This document shows, piece by piece, positions 39,568-49,093 of a DNA stretch of 64,000 nt. The notes under the pieces are model-generated. The model was not told the origin of the DNA. It saw nothing but the letters and a program-made list of their open reading frames with translations, and made no database searches. Within the stretch, counting starts at the first letter, position 1, and each line of letters opens with the position of its first letter. Both the position numbers and the translations under genes were made by a program. Where the stretch lies: NCBI GenBank assembly GCA_965249045.1, contig OZ252213.1, positions 1,178,001-1,242,000 on the forward strand, given 5' to 3'. This DNA is from Nemesobacter sp965249045 (GTDB taxonomy: Bacteria > Desulfobacterota_D > UBA1144 > Nemesobacterales > Nemesobacteraceae).

Positions 39568-42567
39568 ATGAAGCTGATTTACTATCCCAAAGAATCCTCT
39601 TTCAAAAAACTTTTCAAAAAATACGGGCTTAATCCAAGTGATGAGACGTCCCTTTTTCTTCTTCCTGGGGTCTCGGTCGTACAGGAAATAGAAGATCATT
39701 ACTGCACCGAAGGGGTATGGGGAAAGAACCTGCTCACGTTCAATGAGCTGTCGGATTTTATAAACGAAGCATCCCCGAACCTAAAAAAGAAAAGGATATC
39801 TAGAACTCAGGTTCTATCCGTAACCAGAAAAGCAGCGGAGTCGATCTCGGAGAAACTTGAAGTTTTCGGAGAATTCTCGCAGAACCGGGATTTCCTAAAT
39901 GCCGTCGCTTCCATTATTTCAAAACTGAAGCAAAGCGAAATCTCCGCGAGGGAATTTGCCGGGTCTGCTAAAAGAATCGGGGCGCGGGGCTTTCGGAAAA
40001 AACTCTCGGATATAGGGCTTGTTTATAAAAAATATGAAGCTCTTATCGCGGAGAGAGGTTTTCTTGATGACGCGGACTCTGTCCGTGTCGTGTCAGAAGA
40101 ACTGGACGAGGAAGGGTTTGCCCGGTTTTTTCCGTCAGCAGAAAGACTCGTAATTTTCGGTTTCTTCGATTTTACCCTTTGCGAACTTGACGTGATAAAG
40201 AGTTTTTCCTCGAAGATTCCCGAGACTTTCTTTTTCCTAAACGATTTTGGTGATTTGGGTGAGTACAGAAACTGCTTTTTGGGCAGGCTTAGCGAAGCTT
40301 CCATAGTCTATGAAGAGGATTTTACAATGACAGAGGAAGTCCCGGCCGCTGAAATGCAAAGGGAATTCAGGGAGTTTCGCGACGCTCACGACGAAATTGA
40401 GTACGTATCAAGGACGATTAAAAAGCTCATTGTGGACGAAGGGAAGAAAGCCTCTGATTTTAAGGTTCTTGTGAGGTCAGCACAGAAACGCGGCAGTTCC
40501 ATAGCCAATATATTCGAGAAAAACGGAGTTGCGGTTGACCTTAGAAATTCCGGGACCCTGGCGGGGAGCGTATATGGACGCCTGGCGGGTGATATTCTCC
40601 GCCTAAAGTCAGGCAATTTTCACAGAAACGACCTGATCAGTCTCCTCTATAACCCGATTTTTACTCTCTATCTGCGGGAGTCTGACAGTTCGCGACGCTG
40701 CGTGAATCTTTTAAAGGAGATTTCTTCTGCGGACAAAAAATACAGAACCGTAAGCGGTATCTCGGGCTGGAAGAGGATATTAGGACACGTAGTGGAGCGG
40801 GACGGTGAGCTGTCTTCGGTTGCCCGTGATATAGGCTTGGCGCTTGATTCGGTGTCATCAAAGTTCGGCAGGAAAAATTTTGCCGCTATGACTTCTGATC
40901 TCAGAAAGGTTTTTTCAGAACTCAGGGTTTCTGAGAGTTCGGCACTGCTTATAGAAAGAAATAAAACCACCAGGGAGTGTTTCGATGAGTTCTTTTCTTT
41001 TCTAAGGGAGCTTTCCTTTTCTTACGGTGAATTCGATTTTCGGGTTTCAGACCCCGGAGAGTATCTCTTTCTCCTGGATGAGTTTATGGGGGAGAGGACA
41101 GTTCCTTATAAAACTCCCTGTGATACCGATTCAGAAAAGGTGGGCGTTATTGATTTCTCTGCGGCTCGTGGCATAAACCCCGAGTTTCTTTTCCTGATAG
41201 GTCTTTCGGATACTTCCTTCCCCTCTCTCCCCGCGGCGGATCCCGTACTCAAGCCCAGGGAGAAGGCGCAAATAAACCGGGTGCTTAAAAAGAGGGTGTT
41301 TGACGAGGAAGGTCTTCATTACGAGAAGGAAAAACACCTTTTCTCTATCCTGAGCGCGGCGGCTTCTGAGAAGGTATTTCTCTCCTGCTTCCGCTACGAT
41401 CAGAGATCAAAGGAGGTAACCCGCTCCGATTTTCTTGAGGAGCCGGGGAGTTCTCCCGCAACGCGGTGCCCTGAGAGCCCCTCGGAACCGGGAGAGGTAT
41501 TTTCAAGGGAAGATGCTCTGTTTCACTGCTTCTCATCCTCGGGGACAGGGGATAGCAATCCAGAAATCATTAAAATTTTAAGGCAGCAGTACGGTTCAGA
41601 TATCGTCGGTTATCTCTCCGGCGGTATTTCCGCGGAGAGAAAGAGATTAGAGCTTGAAGGGGGTTATACGGATTTTGAAGGGGTTCTTCGCAATTCTCCA
41701 CCGCACTCAGATGCCTTTTCGCCCACGGAGCTTGAAACTTACGGAACATGTCCCTTCATGTATTTCTCGCAGAGAATACTGAAGCTGGGCATGGTTGCGG
41801 ACCCCGAGGAACAAAGGGCCTCGCAGCTTGACCTGGGCTCACTTGCTCACGACATCCTGAAAGAGTTTATGGAAACCGTTTTCGCCGAAGGCGCCGGTTG
41901 GCCGCAAGCGAGTCATGTTATCGATGTTTACCGGGAACTTAGGAGGAAGTATGAAACGAAGCCCGGGGTTTTCTCCCATCTCTCAAGGAACGTGGCGGAG
42001 ATGGAGAAAAAAAGGTTTTTTGAGTGCGTTTTGCCGAATTTCATTTCCGATGAGATTCAAAGAATCGGAAAAGATGAATTTACCCCCCGGTTTTTTGAAA
42101 AAGAAGTGAAGTTTCGTATCGGAAATGCCGAAATCAGGGGAAAGATAGACAGGGTCGATCTCCACAGAGACGGTGAGAAGAAAGCGGGGGTTATTGACTA
42201 CAAAATCGGGAGCCTAAGCAGCAAGAAATATTTTGATTTTGAAAATCTGCAACTCCCTCTTTACTTAAAAGCACTTCTTGAGGAAGGGGCTATTCCCTCA
42301 AGGGGCTCTTATCTTTCAATCGGCAGGCCCGGGGATAGCGTTTCGTCCAGAGATCCTTTTCTGGAGGAGGCGGTTTCGCTTGCGGAGTACTACGTAGAGA
42401 ACATAAAAAGAGGTTTTTTCCCTCCCTACGTGGGGAAAAAAGAGGAAAATCAGGGAGAACATTACCTCCATATGTCCAAGGATCGTCCCTGCTCCTACTG
42501 TGATTACGCGGATCTTTGCAGGGTAAAAGACGGCGTTGTCAGGAAAACAGGGCATTCACAAGGATAG
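39568..42567 (+). CDS. addB: AddB-like recombination nuclease subunit (PD-(D/E)XK family)
   Basis: A 999-residue AddB-type protein. The N-terminal ~750 residues follow a degenerate superfamily-1 helicase plan without a recognisable Walker A loop, as in the inactivated-helicase subunits. The C-terminal nuclease domain contains YGTCPFMYFSQ (first cysteine of the iron-sulfur cluster), RGKIDRVD and VIDYKIGS (D...DxK site), and the last cysteines in CSYCDYADLC, the four-cysteine cluster typical of AddB. With AddA it resects double-strand breaks for RecA loading. ATG 39568; the stop is two bases before addA. Sequence conservation of the N-terminus is low, but neighbour and domains agree. Confidence 0.9.
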   Translation: MKLIYYPKESSFKKLFKKYGLNPSDETSLFLLPGVSVVQEIEDHYCTEGVWGKNLLTFNELSDFINEASPNLKKKRISRTQVLSVTRKAAESISEKLEVFGEFSQNRDFLNAVASIISKLKQSEISAREFAGSAKRIGARGFRKKLSDIGLVYKKYEALIAERGFLDDADSVRVVSEELDEEGFARFFPSAERLVIFGFFDFTLCELDVIKSFSSKIPETFFFLNDFGDLGEYRNCFLGRLSEASIVYEEDFTMTEEVPAAEMQREFREFRDAHDEIEYVSRTIKKLIVDEGKKASDFKVLVRSAQKRGSSIANIFEKNGVAVDLRNSGTLAGSVYGRLAGDILRLKSGNFHRNDLISLLYNPIFTLYLRESDSSRRCVNLLKEISSADKKYRTVSGISGWKRILGHVVERDGELSSVARDIGLALDSVSSKFGRKNFAAMTSDLRKVFSELRVSESSALLIERNKTTRECFDEFFSFLRELSFSYGEFDFRVSDPGEYLFLLDEFMGERTVPYKTPCDTDSEKVGVIDFSAARGINPEFLFLIGLSDTSFPSLPAADPVLKPREKAQINRVLKKRVFDEEGLHYEKEKHLFSILSAAASEKVFLSCFRYDQRSKEVTRSDFLEEPGSSPATRCPESPSEPGEVFSREDALFHCFSSSGTGDSNPEIIKILRQQYGSDIVGYLSGGISAERKRLELEGGYTDFEGVLRNSPPHSDAFSPTELETYGTCPFMYFSQRILKLGMVADPEEQRASQLDLGSLAHDILKEFMETVFAEGAGWPQASHVIDVYRELRRKYETKPGVFSHLSRNVAEMEKKRFFECVLPNFISDEIQRIGKDEFTPRFFEKEVKFRIGNAEIRGKIDRVDLHRDGEKKAGVIDYKIGSLSSKKYFDFENLQLPLYLKALLEEGAIPSRGSYLSIGRPGDSVSSRDPFLEEAVSLAEYYVENIKRGFFPPYVGKKEENQGEHYLHMSKDRPCSYCDYADLCRVKDGVVRKTGHSQG

Positions 42568-42569
42568 TC

Positions 42570-45500
42570 ATGAAGAGAATTTCCGAGTTCTTAGATCTTA
42601 ACGAGGAGCAGTCCCGGATACTTCACCCGGAGAGGAAATTAGCTGTCAGGGCCGGAGCCGGATCGGGGAAGACGAGGGCGATAATAGCCAGATATCTCCG
42701 TATTCTCGAGGCTGGTGAAGCAGATGTCCCCCAGATAGTGGCCGTCACCTTTACGGAGAACGCCGCGGCCGAGCTCAAGTCGAGAATAAGAACGGAGATC
42801 TCGAAATACATCAACACCTACGGCCACAAGGGGAACATAGTCGAGGGGTGGCGCAGGAAGTTCTTTTCCGCTCCCATAGGAACGATCCACAGCTTCTGTG
42901 CCGGGATACTGAGGGAAAACATCTTTGATTCAAAGCTTCCGTTGAACTTCTCAGTAATTGAAGGTTCCGAGAAAGACGCCTTTTACGAACAGAATATCAG
43001 CAAGTTTCTCCTGACGAGGATCGAGGACGGCGACCCCGGGCTTGGGAGGCTGCTTGAGATGGAATCTTATGATTATGCACAGATCGTGAAGATCATAGCG
43101 ATGATACTAAAAGAGGCGGCAAGACTGCACCTAGTTCCTCCTTTTGCCTATTACGAAGAGAACTTCTATATCAAAAAGCCCGATTCAAAAGCGCTTGAAT
43201 ACATGAATGAGAGGCTTCACCTGATGATTGAGAAGCATGTCTCCATTCTTTCTTCCCGTTCCGAAAAGAAAAAACAGGCTCTGCGCGACCTCAGCGGAAA
43301 AATAGACATGACTCTGGGCATTGACCGCAATGCCCGCTATCTCAAAGCCGTTTATGAACAGGTAAAAGGGGAGATGAGGAACTCTGAGGTTGAGCAGTCA
43401 AGGCTTGCGCTTCTTGATACGGTCTTCTCGGTAATGGGATATTATGACTCGGAGATCAATTCTAATTACCTTGATTTATCAGACGATGCGTACAGTTTCT
43501 TAATGCAGGCGAAAATCTCCGAGGAGAAAATAGAGTATGAGGACATGATACGTCTCACTATTGAACTTCTCGAGAAAAATCCTGAAATACGAGCCTATTA
43601 CAGAAACTTTCTAAAGTTTATTATAGTCGATGAATTCCAAGATACCGACTCCCTTCAGCTTCGGCTAATGAAACTTCTTACAGACGGTGACTCTGGCGGC
43701 AGTCTTATTGTGGTCGGTGACGTTAACCAGTCCGTTTACGGTTTCAGGGGCGCTCAGCCCGAGATGTTCGGGGACATGCTTCAGGACGAGGATTTCACGA
43801 AGATATCCTTTGCGACCAACTATCGTTCCCGCTGTAGTCTCATAGAGTTTTTCAATATCTTTTTCGCCGGCACTTTCCCCGAAGGATATTACGAGAAGAT
43901 GACGGCTCCTCTTCCCCAACCCGACCCCGGTATTTCGGTGGAAGTCATCGCGTGCGAAGGTGCAAAAGCCAAAGAGTCGGTCGAACAGGAAGCTCGTGCG
44001 GTGGCATTGAAGATAAAAGAGATACAGAAGGAGGCTTCAGGGGAGACTGCCCTTCTGTTCAGAAGGGCTACAAACGTGTCTGTCTACGAAAAGGCGCTTA
44101 CGCGGGAGGGAATACGGTTTCAGTCCCGCATAGGGCGCGATTTCTACGATCTTCCGGAAGTAAGGGACGTTATGTCCATGCTCAGATATTTTCTTGACCC
44201 GCAGGACGCCCTGGCGCGGGCGTCGGTGCTTAGATCTCCCTACTTCGGGGCATCGGATGACGAGCTTCTCTCCCATTTCCGCGGCGATGAAGAGGAAAAG
44301 GGCTCAAGAGTCGGGGAATATCTTCGTTTTCTTGATGAAAAAAGAGAGGAGTATGTTAACGGAGATACTTTCAGGACGGTCGATTTCGCTTTGAACGGGC
44401 TTGGTTATTCCTCCGCGGTTCTTGCGCTTCCGGACGGCAAGGCCAGATGTCTCAATCTCAAAAAAGTTCTTCTGATGGCAGAAGGGCTGGTTTCACACAA
44501 GGGGTACGGACTTTGCCAGGTAGTGGAACACTTTGATTCTATGCGCCGAAGTTACGAAGAAGAGCAGGTGTTTGAGGAAACAAGCGACGGCAGGGTGGTA
44601 AAGCTAATGACGGTTCACGGAGCAAAAGGGCTTGAGTTTCATACCGTCTTTCTCTGCAACACTAATTACCGGAGGGTGACGTCGCCTGAAAGGGTTATGG
44701 CGGATATCGAAAAAGGTTTTATAGTCAGGTATCCCGCTTCCTCTTCTGATAACTGGGAAGAGCTTAAATCCCGTGTCGAGAGAAAAGAAACCGAGGAAGA
44801 GAGAAGGGCTCTTTATGTGGCCATGACCCGCGCCGAGAAAAGACTTTTCATATGTTTAAGTGGGCGGCGTTTGGCCGAAAAAGAGCGGATACAGGTGGAA
44901 AAAGGCAGCTTCGCCGAACTTATTGATTCAAAACTCTCCCTGTCTTCCCGATGTCTTGAAGTGCCCGGGGGATTTATCGACGACAGCCGGAGAATCCTTT
45001 TTTCAGGGCTCTGCGAGGGCGAGGTTTCAAAAGAATCTGGCCCGGTTTCGGATACTCCTTCTTTCAAAAGAGAAGTTTCTCTGGAGCTTAAATACATGAA
45101 TCCCCTTTACAGTGAGAAAGATAAGTCACAACGGGAGGAGGTTTTCCCGCTTCCCGACCTGTTTTCTCCGACTGACCGCTTAAAAGATCCGGAAAGGGCT
45201 GGAAGCATAATGCACAGGTTCCTTGAGGTCTGGGATTTCAGTGAGGAAACGGTCGAAAAAGAGATTGAATTCGTTCTGGGGGAATTCCTTGTTTCAAACC
45301 CGAATATGAAAGACCTGCTGCGGGAGCTTTCCTCAAATTTTCTTTCCTCCGAGCTTTTTCCCTTTATCCATACGGCTCGGGAAGTCAGAAGGGAGCTTAA
45401 ATTCGTCTTTGACTCCGGAGAAGGTGGTTCGAAAAGAGGCAGAATAGATCTTCTGACCGAAGAAGATGGAGGAATGCGTCTTTTCGACTACAAGTACAGA

Positions 45501-45641
45501 AAATCGATGAATGACGATGCCCGCAGGACTTACGAAGAGCAGATGGATGGTTACTGCGAAGCCATAGGCTCGAGATTTGAAAAGCCTCTGCTTTCCCGCC
45601 ACATAGTTCTTATCCCGCAGGTGGAGCTTGTCTCCGTATAA
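42570..45641 (+). CDS. addA: AddA-like helicase-nuclease (UvrD superfamily)
   Basis: The helicase-nuclease partner of AddB. ATG 42570 follows AAGGAT; the frame's earlier ATG overlaps addB. The Walker A loop AGAGSGKT is at residues 28-35, motif Ia in VAVTFTENAAAELKSR, Walker B in FIIVDEFQDTDS, motif IV in NYRSR, and motifs V-VI in TVHGAKGLEFHTVFL and RRALYVAMTRAEK. The C-terminal nuclease has RGRIDLLTEEDGGMRLFDYKYRK. The 1023-residue length is slightly shorter than typical AddA. It acts in the cytoplasm at DNA ends. Together with the preceding gene this is a complete addBA pair. Confidence 0.95.
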   Translation: MKRISEFLDLNEEQSRILHPERKLAVRAGAGSGKTRAIIARYLRILEAGEADVPQIVAVTFTENAAAELKSRIRTEISKYINTYGHKGNIVEGWRRKFFSAPIGTIHSFCAGILRENIFDSKLPLNFSVIEGSEKDAFYEQNISKFLLTRIEDGDPGLGRLLEMESYDYAQIVKIIAMILKEAARLHLVPPFAYYEENFYIKKPDSKALEYMNERLHLMIEKHVSILSSRSEKKKQALRDLSGKIDMTLGIDRNARYLKAVYEQVKGEMRNSEVEQSRLALLDTVFSVMGYYDSEINSNYLDLSDDAYSFLMQAKISEEKIEYEDMIRLTIELLEKNPEIRAYYRNFLKFIIVDEFQDTDSLQLRLMKLLTDGDSGGSLIVVGDVNQSVYGFRGAQPEMFGDMLQDEDFTKISFATNYRSRCSLIEFFNIFFAGTFPEGYYEKMTAPLPQPDPGISVEVIACEGAKAKESVEQEARAVALKIKEIQKEASGETALLFRRATNVSVYEKALTREGIRFQSRIGRDFYDLPEVRDVMSMLRYFLDPQDALARASVLRSPYFGASDDELLSHFRGDEEEKGSRVGEYLRFLDEKREEYVNGDTFRTVDFALNGLGYSSAVLALPDGKARCLNLKKVLLMAEGLVSHKGYGLCQVVEHFDSMRRSYEEEQVFEETSDGRVVKLMTVHGAKGLEFHTVFLCNTNYRRVTSPERVMADIEKGFIVRYPASSSDNWEELKSRVERKETEEERRALYVAMTRAEKRLFICLSGRRLAEKERIQVEKGSFAELIDSKLSLSSRCLEVPGGFIDDSRRILFSGLCEGEVSKESGPVSDTPSFKREVSLELKYMNPLYSEKDKSQREEVFPLPDLFSPTDRLKDPERAGSIMHRFLEVWDFSEETVEKEIEFVLGEFLVSNPNMKDLLRELSSNFLSSELFPFIHTAREVRRELKFVFDSGEGGSKRGRIDLLTEEDGGMRLFDYKYRKSMNDDARRTYEEQMDGYCEAIGSRFEKPLLSRHIVLIPQVELVSV

Positions 45642-45648
45642 AGATTCC

Positions 45649-46341
45649 ATGGAAAAAACGGTTGTCATCATCCCTGCGCTGAATGAAGAGCGTTCCATAG
45701 GACGAGTGATTGGGGATATCCCCCAAGACCTTGTAACGGAGATAGTGGTTGTGAACAACGGCTCGACCGACTCCACCGCGCGCGTTGCCTCAAGCAGCGG
45801 AGCCACGGTTATAGAGGAGGAGAGAAGGGGGTACGGACAGGCATGTCTTGCGGGGATAGATTACATTAAGAATTCCTCATATATACCTGATATTATAGTA
45901 TTTCTGGATGCCGACTATTCTGACTATCCGCAGGAAATAAAAGAGCTTATCTTCCCGATAACAGAAGGTGAATACGATCTCGTCATAGGATCAAGAACCA
46001 TAGGCGAAAGACAGAAAGGGGCGCTTTTGCCCCAGGCGCTTGTGGGCAACTACATAGCTACCAGGCTTATAAAACTGTTTTACCGCGTGGATTTTACTGA
46101 CCTCGGTCCTTTCAGGGCCATAAGATACGATAAGCTGCTTTCTCTCGACATGAGAGACAAAACGTTCGGATGGACGGTTGAGATGCAGGTAAAGGCCGCG
46201 AAGAACGGACTTCGCTGCACCGAGATTCCGGTAAGTTACAGAAAGAGAATAGGCACTTCGAAAATAACCGGAACGGTTGCGGGAAGCGTCATGGCCGGGG
46301 TGAAAATCATCTGGATGATCTTCAGGCAACTCTTTTCATAG
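45649..46341 (+). CDS. Glycosyltransferase family 2 (dolichyl-phosphate-mannose/undecaprenyl type)
   Basis: A GT2 enzyme of about 230 residues starting MEKTVVIIPALNEERSIGRV, with the nucleotide-binding DADYSDYP region standing for the DxD motif, then YDLVIGSRTIGERQKGALLPQ and the late acceptor-site segment YRKRIGTSKITGT. It probably transfers a sugar from a nucleotide donor to a lipid or protein carrier at the inner face of the membrane; the C-terminus ends in a hydrophobic stretch that may attach to it. A TTG at 45628 would overlap addA and is less likely than ATG 45649. Substrates are not known. Confidence 0.85.
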   Translation: MEKTVVIIPALNEERSIGRVIGDIPQDLVTEIVVVNNGSTDSTARVASSSGATVIEEERRGYGQACLAGIDYIKNSSYIPDIIVFLDADYSDYPQEIKELIFPITEGEYDLVIGSRTIGERQKGALLPQALVGNYIATRLIKLFYRVDFTDLGPFRAIRYDKLLSLDMRDKTFGWTVEMQVKAAKNGLRCTEIPVSYRKRIGTSKITGTVAGSVMAGVKIIWMIFRQLFS

Positions 46342-46352
46342 AATTTGTGGCG

Positions 46353-46426
46353 CGTCCCCGGCAGGATTTGAACCTGCGGCCTCAGGATTAGGAATCCTAC
46401 GCTCTATCCAACTGAGCTACGGGGAC
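46353..46426 (-). tRNA. tRNA-Arg (anticodon CCT)
   Basis: The minus strand folds into a full cloverleaf of 74 bases. The acceptor stem pairs GTCCCCG with CGGGGAC; the D arm is GCTCAGTTGGATAGAGC; the anticodon stem TAGGA/TCCTG encloses TTCCTAA, so the anticodon is CCT, reading AGG; the T arm is GCAGGTTCAAATCCTGC. The discriminator is G. CCA is not encoded directly after it. Confidence 0.95.
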
Positions 46427-46441
46427 ACAGAAGGAAAAATG

Positions 46442-46469
46442 AGTCTACCCGCTTCGATTTCCGCTTCAA
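46442..46469 (-). promoter_or_regulatory. Probable promoter of the tRNA-Arg gene
   Basis: On the minus strand TTGAAG (46469-46464) and TAGACT (46447-46442) are spaced by 16 bases, and the tRNA begins 15 bases after the -10 box. It overlaps the last codons of the cyclotransferase gene. Confidence 0.5.
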
Positions 46470-47281
46470 GGGGAGGTAAAACTGAACCCTATCTCGAAAA
46501 CCTCGGACCAGCGTTTTCCGGTTATAAAAAAAGTGTCGGAAGAAGATTTCCAGGCGATTCCGTTTAGAACTCCCGCCCTGTCCGGAAGGCTAAGTCTTTT
46601 TCTTAATTCCCCAAGTGTTATCCGTCTCTCCACCTTGCCGCTTTCGGAGTTTACGACCACTATATCGTCTGAGCGCCATATATTGCAGTAGATCTTTCCG
46701 TTTACGTATTCAAGTTCGTTAAGCATCCTGACCGGGGATCCTCGCTCCTTTACGCTTAGTATTTTTGTTACCTCGAAGCTCTCGGGGGAGAGAAAATACA
46801 GTTTTTCCGATCCGTCGCTCATTATAAGTTGCGTTCCGTCATCAGTAAGCCCCCAGCCTTTGGTGGAATAGATAAATGACCCCTTGCGCTGTAGGGTTTC
46901 CTTGTCGTATATGAAACCTTGCCGGGATCTCCAGGTGAGCTGGTATATATTGTCGCCTATTATGGTAAGACCTTCGCCGAAAAATTCTCGGGAAAGGTTT
47001 ACCTTATCGAGCACCTTTCCCGTGGCCGGGTTAGTCCTTCTCACAGATGACTTTCCGTAAAGCCCGGTACTTTCATAAAGGAACCCGTCTCTATAGAGAA
47101 ATCCCTGAGTAAAAGCTTCAGGGTCATGCGGGAAGGAGTTTAGCACCTTGAAAGTGGTCCGGTTGGGAGAATTCTCCTTGTTTTCCGTTGTGGAACATGC
47201 GGAAAAGATAAGGAGAAAGAAACAGATAAAACCTGCTATGCCCAGAAGGGGATTTGTTCTTTTATGATGCCGCTTCCGCAT
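46466..47281 (-). CDS. Glutaminyl-peptide cyclotransferase (plant-type glutamine cyclase), lipoprotein
   Basis: A 271-residue protein of the beta-propeller glutamine cyclotransferase family, which cyclises N-terminal glutamine to pyroglutamate. A lipoprotein signal is visible (FICFFLLIFSAC; cysteine near residue 30). The mature part has the propeller repeats with FPHDPEAFTQGFLYRDGFLYESTG, GKSSVRRTNPATGK, GLTDDGTQLIMSDGSE, MLNELEYVNGKIYCNIWRSD and LNGIAWKSSSDTFFITGKRW, all typical. It should face the periplasm and might act on secreted protein N-termini. It is transcribed toward the tRNA gene and divergently from the metal regulator. Confidence 0.9.
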   Translation of the reverse strand: MRKRHHKRTNPLLGIAGFICFFLLIFSACSTTENKENSPNRTTFKVLNSFPHDPEAFTQGFLYRDGFLYESTGLYGKSSVRRTNPATGKVLDKVNLSREFFGEGLTIIGDNIYQLTWRSRQGFIYDKETLQRKGSFIYSTKGWGLTDDGTQLIMSDGSEKLYFLSPESFEVTKILSVKERGSPVRMLNELEYVNGKIYCNIWRSDDIVVVNSESGKVERRITLGELRKRLSLPDRAGVLNGIAWKSSSDTFFITGKRWSEVFEIGFSFTSP

Positions 47282-47332
47282 GGGGCTTATTCTAAGCCAT
47301 AAACGCCTCTTTTCGAAACTCGGTGACTCTCC

Positions 47333-47360
47333 TTGACAGTCGATTCGTTTTTGCTACAAT
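47333..47360 (+). promoter_or_regulatory. Sigma-70 promoter of the metal-regulator operon
   Basis: TTGACA (47333-47338) and TACAAT (47355-47360) with a 16-base spacer. The start point would fall near 47367, next to the palindromic operator below. Confidence 0.72.
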
Positions 47361-47370
47361 TAAAAAGAAA

Positions 47371-47386
47371 TTTAGACAAGACTAAA
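47371..47386. promoter_or_regulatory. DtxR-type operator (TTTAGACAAGACTAAA)
   Basis: TTTAGACAAGACTAAA is a near-perfect interrupted palindrome (TTTAG...CTAAA, seven of eight pairs symmetric apart from the centre). It matches the general TTTAGG-like form of DtxR/MntR boxes and overlies the predicted transcription start, so a metal-loaded regulator could block its own operon. Confidence 0.65.
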
Positions 47387-47445
47387 ATAATTTTTTTGGC
47401 TGTTTTAAATTTAGGCGGTTTTTGGAAAGATAAAGGGAAATAAAG

Positions 47446-48105
47446 ATGCTCTCGCAGTCAATAGAGGATTACCTGAAAGCCATTTACGAGGTTGAGACTT
47501 CCGAAGGAAAGGTTTCGACCAGCGCGCTTTCGGAAAAACTGGGCGTGTCTCCGGCTTCGGTGACGAGCATGGTGAAAAAGCTTTCGGAGAGAAAGCTTAT
47601 AACCCACAAGCGCTATCAGGGGGTGAAACTTACTTCTGCGGGCAGGAAAATAGCTCTTGAGATAATCAGGCACCACCGGCTTGTTGAGCTTTACCTCAAG
47701 GAAGCGCTCGGCGTTCCCTGGGACAAGGTGCACCAGGAAGCTGAGAAATGGGAACATGTGCTTTCAGAAGACCTTGAAGACAGGATTGACAAGTTTCTGG
47801 GTTATCCGGTTACCGACCCGCACGGTTCTCCGATTCCGCAACGAGACGGCACCATGATCGTGAGGCAGTGCAGCGCTCTTGAGGAAGTGGAGCCGGACAC
47901 CTTGGTAAAGGTGGTTGAGGTGAGTGATCATGACCCGGAACTGCTTCGTTATCTGGGCACGATAGGTCTCTACCCGGAAACCGAGATGACGGTTGTTTCA
48001 AGGCAACCGTTTAAGGGTCCCATAATCGTCCAGATGACCGGGAAGGAACATCCCATAGGGCGAAACGCGGCCAAGTACATACTGGTTGAGAAAGCCGGGA
48101 ACTGA
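47446..48105 (+). CDS. DtxR-family metal-dependent repressor
   Basis: A 219-residue metalloregulator. The N-terminal winged helix starts MLSQSIEDYLKAIYEVE and continues with VSPASVTSMVKKLSERKLI; the dimer/metal domain holds IIRHHRLVELYLKEALG and EAEKWEHVLSEDLEDRID; after DPHGSPIP a C-terminal FeoA/SH3-like domain runs from ~150. The position where iron sensors have cysteine (CPHG) is DPHG here, compatible with manganese rather than iron sensing (inference). It heads the metal transport operon, 10 bases before the TroA-like gene, and has an operator-like palindrome upstream, suggesting autoregulation. Confidence 0.94.
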   Translation: MLSQSIEDYLKAIYEVETSEGKVSTSALSEKLGVSPASVTSMVKKLSERKLITHKRYQGVKLTSAGRKIALEIIRHHRLVELYLKEALGVPWDKVHQEAEKWEHVLSEDLEDRIDKFLGYPVTDPHGSPIPQRDGTMIVRQCSALEEVEPDTLVKVVEVSDHDPELLRYLGTIGLYPETEMTVVSRQPFKGPIIVQMTGKEHPIGRNAAKYILVEKAGN

Positions 48106-48115
48106 GAGAGGAAAA

Positions 48116-49093
48116 ATGAGAATCATAACGGATATGCGATTTTTTCTGCTGTCTGCACTGCTGATCTTCTGTGCGGCCTGCACTGAGAGCGGCGGGAGTA
48201 TAAAAAGAGAAGGCGCGATAAAAGTGGTTACTACCACCGCGCTGATCTGGGATCTGGTTGAGAACATTGCCGGGGAAAAAGCGGAGACCATCTCCCTTAT
48301 GGGAACTGGGGTTGACCCGCATCTCTACAAGGCAAGTGCCGGGGACGTGGGAAAGCTTGCGGGCGCCGACATGATTTTTTATAACGGTCTTCACCTTGAG
48401 GGGAAGATTACGGATGTCCTCGGGCAGATGAGAAAAAGCGGGATATTCACCGTGGGCGTTGCGGATGGAATTGACAAGTCCCTGCTTTTTTCTCTTGCGG
48501 AGTATGAGGGATATTACGACCCGCATATCTGGTTTGACGTTACTCTCTGGAAAAAGGCTGCTAAGGTGGTAATGGAGGCGTTTTCGCTCTACGACCCGCA
48601 AAACGCCCGTATCTACAGGCGTAACACAGAATCCTATCTAAAAGAGCTTGACCTGCTGCAGGCTTACATACAGAAGAGAATCGCCACGCTTCAACCTGAA
48701 AGAAGGGTGCTTATAACGGCCCATGACGCGTTTAATTATTTCGGAAGAGGTTACGGGTTTGAAGTGATGGGCCTTCAGGGAATAAGTACCGATTCTGAAG
48801 CCAGCGTAGCGGACATAAGGAACCTCTCAAAGACAATAACCGAGCGAAAGATTCCGGCTGTCTTCGTTGAAACTTCCATTTCTCCCAGATACATGCGCGC
48901 TCTTCAGGCCTCGGTAAAGGCCAGAGGTTTTGATGTTGAGATAGGAGGCAGTCTTTACTCGGATTCGATGGGCAGCCTGGGAACGGAAGAGGGTACTTAC
49001 ATAGGGATGTTCAAAAGCAACGTAGACACTGTAGTGGAGTCCCTTAACCGTAACCTCCAGGTCGCCGATTCCGCAGTCGCCGGAGATGGGTAA
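48116..49093 (+). CDS. Metal ABC transporter substrate-binding lipoprotein (TroA/MntC/ZnuA family)
   Basis: Binds the metal in the periplasm. The ribosome site GAGAGAGGAAAA precedes ATG 48116; the leader (MRFFLLSALLIFCAAC) is a lipoprotein signal. The ligands expected of TroA are visible: H in VDPHLYKA, H in YDPHIWFDV, H in TAHDAFNYF and D in YSDSMG. That 3His-1Asp set is used for manganese and zinc by the family. The histidine-rich loop typical of ZnuA is absent, favouring a TroA/MntC-type protein. The product is 325 residues. Its stop and the ATPase start share one base. Confidence 0.92.
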   Translation: MRIITDMRFFLLSALLIFCAACTESGGSIKREGAIKVVTTTALIWDLVENIAGEKAETISLMGTGVDPHLYKASAGDVGKLAGADMIFYNGLHLEGKITDVLGQMRKSGIFTVGVADGIDKSLLFSLAEYEGYYDPHIWFDVTLWKKAAKVVMEAFSLYDPQNARIYRRNTESYLKELDLLQAYIQKRIATLQPERRVLITAHDAFNYFGRGYGFEVMGLQGISTDSEASVADIRNLSKTITERKIPAVFVETSISPRYMRALQASVKARGFDVEIGGSLYSDSMGSLGTEEGTYIGMFKSNVDTVVESLNRNLQVADSAVAGDG

